A DNA stretch of 59,170 nucleotides from contig NZ_LMNV01000005.1 of NCBI RefSeq assembly GCF_001423105.1, positions 466,317 through 525,486 on the forward strand. The letters are read 5' to 3'. Under the pieces are notes generated by a model that searched no databases, was not told the origin of the DNA, and saw nothing but the letters and a program-made list of their open reading frames with translations. This document shows positions 54,384-59,170 of this stretch, piece by piece. A program made the translations under genes and the position numbers. Within the stretch, counting starts at the first letter, position 1. Every line of letters begins with the position of its first letter. The stretch comes from Frondihabitans sp. Leaf304. Its GTDB lineage: Bacteria; Actinomycetota; Actinomycetes; Actinomycetales; Microbacteriaceae.

Positions 54384-57300
54384 GTGGCAAACATTGACTC
54401 GGCCGAGCGCCCTGCACCTGCAAACGCACCGGCAAACGCACCCACCTCCACCGTCAGCGCAGCTATCCCGCCCGAGCTCGGCGCCGAAGCCGTCGCTCTC
54501 GCCCACCGCTGGGTTCACGAGTCGAGCAGCGCACCCGGCACCAAATCGGCCGAGCTTCTCGCCGAGGTCCTCAAAGACGAGTCCGGCCTGGCCTTCACGA
54601 TCGGCTTCGTCGACCGGGTCGTCCGCCCCGAAGACCTCTCGGTGGCCGCGCGAAACCTCAAGGCGCTCGCCGCGGGCGTCCCGGCGTTCCTGCCCTGGTA
54701 CATGCGTGCGGCCGTGCGCGTCGGCGGCGCCCTCGCTCCGACCTTTCCGAAGATCGTCGTTCCGGTCGCCCGTCGCGTCCTCCGCTCGATGGTCGGCCAC
54801 CTCATCGCCGACTCGCGGCCCGTCCAGCTCGGACGAGCGATCGCCGCTCTCAAGAAAGACGGCACCCGCCTCAACCTCAACCTCCTCGGCGAGGCCGTCC
54901 TCGGCGACGGCGAGGCGGACCACCGCCTGGCCGGCACGCGCGCCCTGCTCGAGCGGCCCGACGTCGACTACGTGTCGATCAAGGTCTCCTCGATCGTCAG
55001 TCAGCTCTCGATGTGGGCCTTCGACGAGACCGTCGAGCGCGTCGTCACCAAGCTCACTCCGCTGTACGAGATCGCGGCGACGTCACCGACACCCAAATTC
55101 ATCAACCTCGACATGGAGGAGTACCGCGACCTCGACCTCACCCTCGCCGTCTTCATGCGCGTGCTCGATCAACCGCAGTTGACTGGGCTCGAGGCCGGAA
55201 TCGTGCTGCAGACCTACCTGCCCGATGCGCTCGGGGCGATGCAGCGCCTGAGCGAGTGGGCCACCCGTCGTGTTGACGCCGGTGGCGCCGCGGTCAAGGT
55301 CCGCGTGGTCAAGGGTGCGAACCTCGCGATGGAGCACGTCGACTCGGCCGTCCACGACTGGCCCCTCGCGACCTACGACACCAAGCAAGACAGCGACACC
55401 AACTACAAGCGAGTTCTCTCCTGGGCGATGACGCCCGAGCGCACTCGCGCCATCCGACTCGGAGTCGCCGGCCACAACCTCTTCGACATCGCCTTCGCCC
55501 ACCTCCTGTCGAAGCAGCGCGGGGTCGAGGGCCGCGTCGAGTTCGAGATGCTGCTCGGAATGGCCGAGGGGCAGGCGGAGCTCATCAAGCAGGATGTCGG
55601 CGGGCTTCTGCTCTACACACCCGTCGTCCACCCGCGCGAGTTCGATGTCGCGATCAGCTACCTGATCCGCCGTCTCGAAGAGAACGCGTCGCACGACAAC
55701 TTCATGTCGGCCGTCTTCGAGCTCGCGACCAGCGACGTCCTTTTCGACCGCGAGAAGCAGCGCTTCCTGTCGTCGCTGGCCGAGGTGACGCCCGAGACTC
55801 CCGCGGCGCATCGTGTGCAGTCCAGGCCGACCGACGTGCTGGCACCCCGCACCGACGGATTCGAGAACGAACCCGATACCGACCCGGCGCTGGCTGACAA
55901 CCGAGACTGGGGGCGCAGGATCCTGCAGTCCGTCCCCGACTCCACCCTCGGAGTGGCAACCATCACCGCTGCCGGGGTCACCGACTCCGCCGTGCTCGAG
56001 GGCATCGTGCAGTCCGCGGTCGCCGCCGCCCCCTCGTGGGCAGCACTCGGCGGAGCCGGGCGCGCGGCCGTGCTCCGCAGTGCCGCCGTCGAGTTGGGCC
56101 GACGCCGGGCGCAGTTCATCGAGGTGGCTGCCTCCGAGACCGGCAAGACCATAGCCGAGGGCGACGTCGAGGTCTCCGAGGCCATCGACTTCGCGAACTA
56201 CTACGCCTCGCTCGCCGAGGAGCTCGACGCCGTCGACGGCGCGGTCTACACGGCGCCCACCCTCGTCGTCGTCACTCCGCCGTGGAACTTCCCGGTTGCG
56301 ATCCCGACCGGTTCGACCGTCGCGGGCCTCGCCGCCGGAGCCTCCGTGATCCTCAAGCCGGCCGGGCAGGCAAAGCGGTGCGGCGCCGTGCTCGCCGAAG
56401 CCCTCTGGGCGGCGGGTGTGCCGAGCGAGGTGCTCCGACTCGTCGACGTCGAGGAGGGCGAGCTGGGTCGCCAGCTCGTCTCGCACCCTGCCGTCGACCG
56501 CGTGATCCTCACCGGCGCCTTCGAGACCGCCGAGCTCTTCCGCTCGTGGCGCGAAGACCTGCCCCTTCTCGCCGAGACCAGCGGCAAGAACGCGATCATC
56601 GTCACGCCGAGTGCCGACCTCGATCTCGCCGCCTCTGACGTCATCAAGTCGGCCTTCGGTCACGCCGGGCAGAAGTGCTCTGCCGCTAGCCTCGTCATCC
56701 TCGTGGGCTCGGTCGGCTCCTCGGAGCGCTTCCGCCGCCAGCTCGTCGATGCCGCGTCCAGCATGCGCGTCGGACTGCCCTCCGACCCCACCACGCAGAT
56801 GGGCCCGATCATCGAGCCCGCCGCCGGCAAGCTCCTCGGTGCGCTCACGACGCTCGCGCCGGGGGAGTCCTGGCTCGTCGAGCCGAAACGCCTCGACGAC
56901 ACGGGGCGTCTCTGGTCGCCGGGCATCCGCGCCGGAGTCGCGCCCGGCAGCCACTTCCATCGCACGGAGTTCTTCGGCCCGGTCCTCGGCATCATGACGG
57001 CCCGCACCCTCGACGAGGCGATCGAGCTGCAGAACGCGACCGACTTCGGGCTCACCGCGGGTCTGCACACCCTTGACCGCACCGAGCTGGGCACCTGGCT
57101 CGACCGGGTCGAGGCGGGCAACCTCTACGTCAACCGGGGGATCACCGGAGCGATCGTCCGCCGTCAGCCGTTCGGCGGCTGGAAGCGCTCTGCGGTCGGA
57201 GCCGGTGGCAAAGCCGGGGGCCCGAACTATCTCGTGCACCTGGGATCCTGGGCTCCGTCCCCGCTTGCCGAGCAGCCGGCGACGCCCCTCGCGGCCCCGG

Positions 57301-57872
57301 TCGAGCGATTCGTCGAAGCGGTCGAGAAGGCCGAAGGATCCCACGGGTCACTTCGGGCCGCGGCTTCAGCCGATGAGCGCGCCTGGTCGGCCACCTTCGG
57401 CGCGGCCGTCGACGTCTCGCAGGTGGGCCTCGAGCGCAACGTCTTCCGCTATCGCCCGCTGCCGGTCGTGGTGCGCCTCGCCGAGGGCGGCTCAGTGCGC
57501 GATCTGGCGAGGGTCGTCGCTGCCGGGCTTCGCGCGGGCTCGGCGATGACCATCAGCTCGGCGCTTCCGCTTCCGCCTGCCGCGGTCACCGCGCTCGGCA
57601 CGGTCTCGTTCGTCCGTGCCACCGACGCGGCGTTCCACGACACGGCCGCACGGGGCGAGCTCGGCGCCGCCCGTGTCCGCCTCATCGGCCCGGCCGACGC
57701 ATCGGGGCGTCTCGCAGTCGCTCTGCACGGCGACCCGGCAGTCGCGGTCTTCGCCCAGCCCGTCACTTCATCCGCTCGTCTCGAGCTGCTGCCGTTCCTT
57801 CGCGAGCAGGCTGTGACGATCACGGCCCACCGCTTCGGCAACCCCGACGCCTGGAGCGACGGCGTCATCTGA
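54384..57872 (+). CDS. putA: Bifunctional proline dehydrogenase / P5C dehydrogenase
   Basis: Oxidises proline to glutamate in two steps. The 1162-aa protein has an FAD-dependent proline dehydrogenase domain (about residues 80-470; YVSIKVSSIVSQLS, FINLDMEEYRDLDLT, VRVVKGANLAMEH), an aldehyde dehydrogenase domain (about 540-990; LVVVTPPWNFPVAIPTGS, LLAETSGKNAII, HAGQKCSAASLVIL with the catalytic Cys) and a 150-residue C-terminal domain. No ribbon-helix-helix DNA-binding domain, so it is not an autorepressor. GTG is six bases after TATTCT. Confidence 0.95.
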   Translation: MANIDSAERPAPANAPANAPTSTVSAAIPPELGAEAVALAHRWVHESSSAPGTKSAELLAEVLKDESGLAFTIGFVDRVVRPEDLSVAARNLKALAAGVPAFLPWYMRAAVRVGGALAPTFPKIVVPVARRVLRSMVGHLIADSRPVQLGRAIAALKKDGTRLNLNLLGEAVLGDGEADHRLAGTRALLERPDVDYVSIKVSSIVSQLSMWAFDETVERVVTKLTPLYEIAATSPTPKFINLDMEEYRDLDLTLAVFMRVLDQPQLTGLEAGIVLQTYLPDALGAMQRLSEWATRRVDAGGAAVKVRVVKGANLAMEHVDSAVHDWPLATYDTKQDSDTNYKRVLSWAMTPERTRAIRLGVAGHNLFDIAFAHLLSKQRGVEGRVEFEMLLGMAEGQAELIKQDVGGLLLYTPVVHPREFDVAISYLIRRLEENASHDNFMSAVFELATSDVLFDREKQRFLSSLAEVTPETPAAHRVQSRPTDVLAPRTDGFENEPDTDPALADNRDWGRRILQSVPDSTLGVATITAAGVTDSAVLEGIVQSAVAAAPSWAALGGAGRAAVLRSAAVELGRRRAQFIEVAASETGKTIAEGDVEVSEAIDFANYYASLAEELDAVDGAVYTAPTLVVVTPPWNFPVAIPTGSTVAGLAAGASVILKPAGQAKRCGAVLAEALWAAGVPSEVLRLVDVEEGELGRQLVSHPAVDRVILTGAFETAELFRSWREDLPLLAETSGKNAIIVTPSADLDLAASDVIKSAFGHAGQKCSAASLVILVGSVGSSERFRRQLVDAASSMRVGLPSDPTTQMGPIIEPAAGKLLGALTTLAPGESWLVEPKRLDDTGRLWSPGIRAGVAPGSHFHRTEFFGPVLGIMTARTLDEAIELQNATDFGLTAGLHTLDRTELGTWLDRVEAGNLYVNRGITGAIVRRQPFGGWKRSAVGAGGKAGGPNYLVHLGSWAPSPLAEQPATPLAAPVERFVEAVEKAEGSHGSLRAAASADERAWSATFGAAVDVSQVGLERNVFRYRPLPVVVRLAEGGSVRDLARVVAAGLRAGSAMTISSALPLPPAAVTALGTVSFVRATDAAFHDTAARGELGAARVRLIGPADASGRLAVALHGDPAVAVFAQPVTSSARLELLPFLREQAVTITAHRFGNPDAWSDGVI

Positions 57873-57917
57873 TCGATGGCCCAGGCCCGGAGCGGGGCGA
57901 GCAAGTAGGCTCGCCCC

Positions 57918-58688
57918 GTGAAGATCGCACGTTTTGCCAGCCCAGGAGAAGACCCTCGATTCGGCGTCGTCGACGGTGAAGACCTCGTCGTCCTCGCCGG
58001 AGACCCGATGTACGCGGGGTACGAGACCACGGGGGAGCGCGTTCCGCTCCGCACGACGAAGATCCTCGCGCCGGTGATCCCGCGCTCCAAGGTGGTGGGC
58101 ATCGGCCTGAACTACTACGACCACGCCGACGAGATGGGTCAAGAGGCGCCGGAGTTCCCGATCGTTTTCCTCAAGCCGAACACGACGGTGGTCGGCCCAG
58201 GCGATCCCATTCAGATCCCGCCCGTCGAGGGGGAGATCCACCTCGAGGGCGAGCTCGCCATCGTCATCGGTGCCATCGCCAAGCGCGTGAAGGCCGAAGA
58301 CTATGCCGACGTCGTCTTCGGCTACACGATCGCCAACGATGTCACCGCCCGCGGGGTGCAAGAGACCGACGGCCAGTGGACTCGCGCCAAGAGCTACGAC
58401 ACGTTCTGCCCGATCGGCCCGTACATCGAGACGGAGCTCGACTGGACCGACCTCAAAATCCAGTCGCGCGTCGACGGCGAAGTTTTGCAGCGCGAGACCA
58501 CGCAGCAGATGATTCACAAGATCCCCGAGCTCATCGCCTACGTCAGCGACATCTTCACGCTGCTTCCGGGCGACATCATCCTCACCGGAACCCCGGCCGG
58601 AGTCGGCCCGTTCACCGAGGGGCAGACCGTCGAGATCAGCATCGAAGGCCTCGGCTCGCTGATCAATCCGGCCAAGGCTCGGGCCTAA
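57918..58688 (+). CDS. Fumarylacetoacetate hydrolase family protein
   Basis: 256-aa enzyme of the FAH superfamily (hydrolases, decarboxylases and isomerases of aromatic-degradation acids, or oxaloacetate decarboxylase-like). Metal-binding EGEIHLEGELAIVIG, GYTIANDVTARGVQ, KSYDTFCPIGPYI and GDIILTGTPAGVGP are all present. Substrate not deducible. GTG is six bases after TAGGCT, 45 bases past putA. Confidence 0.9.
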   Translation: MKIARFASPGEDPRFGVVDGEDLVVLAGDPMYAGYETTGERVPLRTTKILAPVIPRSKVVGIGLNYYDHADEMGQEAPEFPIVFLKPNTTVVGPGDPIQIPPVEGEIHLEGELAIVIGAIAKRVKAEDYADVVFGYTIANDVTARGVQETDGQWTRAKSYDTFCPIGPYIETELDWTDLKIQSRVDGEVLQRETTQQMIHKIPELIAYVSDIFTLLPGDIILTGTPAGVGPFTEGQTVEISIEGLGSLINPAKARA

Positions 58689-59170
58689 TCGCCTCACAAG
58701 CCCGAGAAACCAAGGATCCGACGGGGTGCGTCATCCGCGACACGCCCGGGATGCGCGTGAGATTTGGCCCCTCGGCCATCCACACGTATTGTTTTCTCTT
58801 GTCAGGCCAAAGGAACGAAACGGGCCGGGAGCGAAAGCCTCGGTACGGACTTCCTCAAGTGCTGGCATCCTCCCCCCAAATTGATTCGTTCAGAATCTGG
58901 CTCGCTTGCGAGTCCGCAGGGATGTGGTTAGGATTGCAAAGCTCCATCCGGCAAGCATCGCTTGCAAGCGCTTCCTAGCGAAGCGAAGTCTAATCAACCG
59001 GGTTATAAACACGGTTTGACAGGGCCCGAACGGACGGATAAGGTTTCAAAGTTGCCTCCGACGAGGTTCGAACAGTACTGACTGAGGTCAGGTTCGGGCG
59101 GGATTGGGGTGCGTTTGGTCCTTGAGAACTCAACAGCGTGCACATTGTCAAATGCCAAATTATACCTCGG
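58689..59170 (+). other. rRNA operon promoter and leader region
   Basis: No protein gene. The sequence becomes A/T-rich relative to its surroundings and includes TTGCAAGC/GCTTGCAAGC-type short inverted repeats around 58970. The distal part holds a strong promoter and then TTGAGAACTCAACAGCGTGC at about 59122, which I recognise as the leader sequence that precedes 16S rRNA in many actinobacteria. The 16S gene should begin shortly beyond the window. Confidence 0.8.
59016..59044 (+). promoter_or_regulatory. Strong rRNA promoter
   Basis: TTGACA (59016-59021), exact 17-base spacer, TAAGGT (59039-59044). It is the best vegetative promoter match in the window, about 80 bases before the conserved leader motif. 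CarD, encoded at 37.8 kb, is known to act at such promoters in actinobacteria. Confidence 0.85.

Noticed and set aside
1-59170. CRISPR arrays, insertion sequences, prophage or integrase genes
   Set aside because: No regularly spaced direct repeats of 24-40 bases with unique spacers, and no transposase, integrase or phage structural genes were seen on either strand.

Overview
The window is high-GC DNA from an actinobacterium, most likely a member of Microbacteriaceae. The reasons are inferred from gene content: mycothiol synthase (mshD), a GlnR-type orphan regulator, SenX3-RegX3 with a PhoY-type PhoU, a SigK/RskA pair, CarD, a fused IspD-IspF, DUF4032 and DUF5997 proteins, frequent GTG starts, many start codons directly behind a TAnnnT box (leaderless style), and an rRNA leader of actinobacterial type at the right edge. 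The genus cannot be fixed from the sequence alone. Almost everything looks chromosomal and core-like; I see no insertion sequence, prophage, integrase or CRISPR array.

Layout. 1-4.2 kb: galactose metabolism (galT-galK leftward; a DeoR-type repressor and an aldose epimerase rightward, with an operator between). 4.4 kb: tRNA-Lys. 4.6-7.3 kb: a conserved actinobacterial protein, a long gene-free gap, then sigK-rskA. 7.3-16.8 kb: a leftward run glnR, mshD, ppk, mutT1-like, pstS, pstC, pstA, pstB, with a PHO-box-like repeat ahead of pstS. This joins nitrogen control, mycothiol, polyphosphate and phosphate uptake. 16.9-23.2 kb: small membrane proteins, a nitrobindin-like protein, YgfZ, a FUSC-type exporter, a methyltransferase, gpmA, and a membrane protein with its own YtrA-like repressor. 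23.3-28.6 kb: a degenerate P-loop protein, a sortase-anchored surface protein, MarR plus MATE efflux, and a paired SMR exporter. 28.6-34.2 kb: a ChvE/MmsA/MmsB sugar importer with an upstream ROK regulator. 34.3-37.7 kb: phoU divergent from senX3-regX3, and a lipoprotein. 37.8-42.1 kb: carD, ispDF, cysS, rlmB. 42.2-49.9 kb: DUF4032, an orphan multi-sugar ATPase, a DsbA-like protein, a phosphoesterase, an AI-2E-type permease, a zinc alcohol dehydrogenase and a ROK kinase. 49.9-58.7 kb: DUF5997 and its LysR-domain partner, SDR, DUF2945, MFS, TetR, PutA and a FAH-family enzyme. 58.7-59.2 kb: promoter and leader of an rRNA operon whose 16S gene lies beyond the edge.

How the genes work together. 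SenX3-RegX3 and PhoU would sense the phosphate transport state and control pstSCAB and probably ppk. CarD and the rRNA promoter belong to growth control. Carbohydrate genes (gal cluster, ChvE system, MsiK-like ATPase, ROK kinase) point to a plant- or soil-associated sugar scavenger.

The most unusual signals are: an ispDF gene whose catalytic N-terminus precedes any ATG/GTG/TTG start; a dispersed family of fold-back elements made of 19-nt tandem units at gene 3' ends; strong over-representation of AGGATCC; a Gly/Ser/Asp repeat insertion inside MshD; and a kinase-like protein with a ruined Walker A motif. All reading was by eye; no database was searched.
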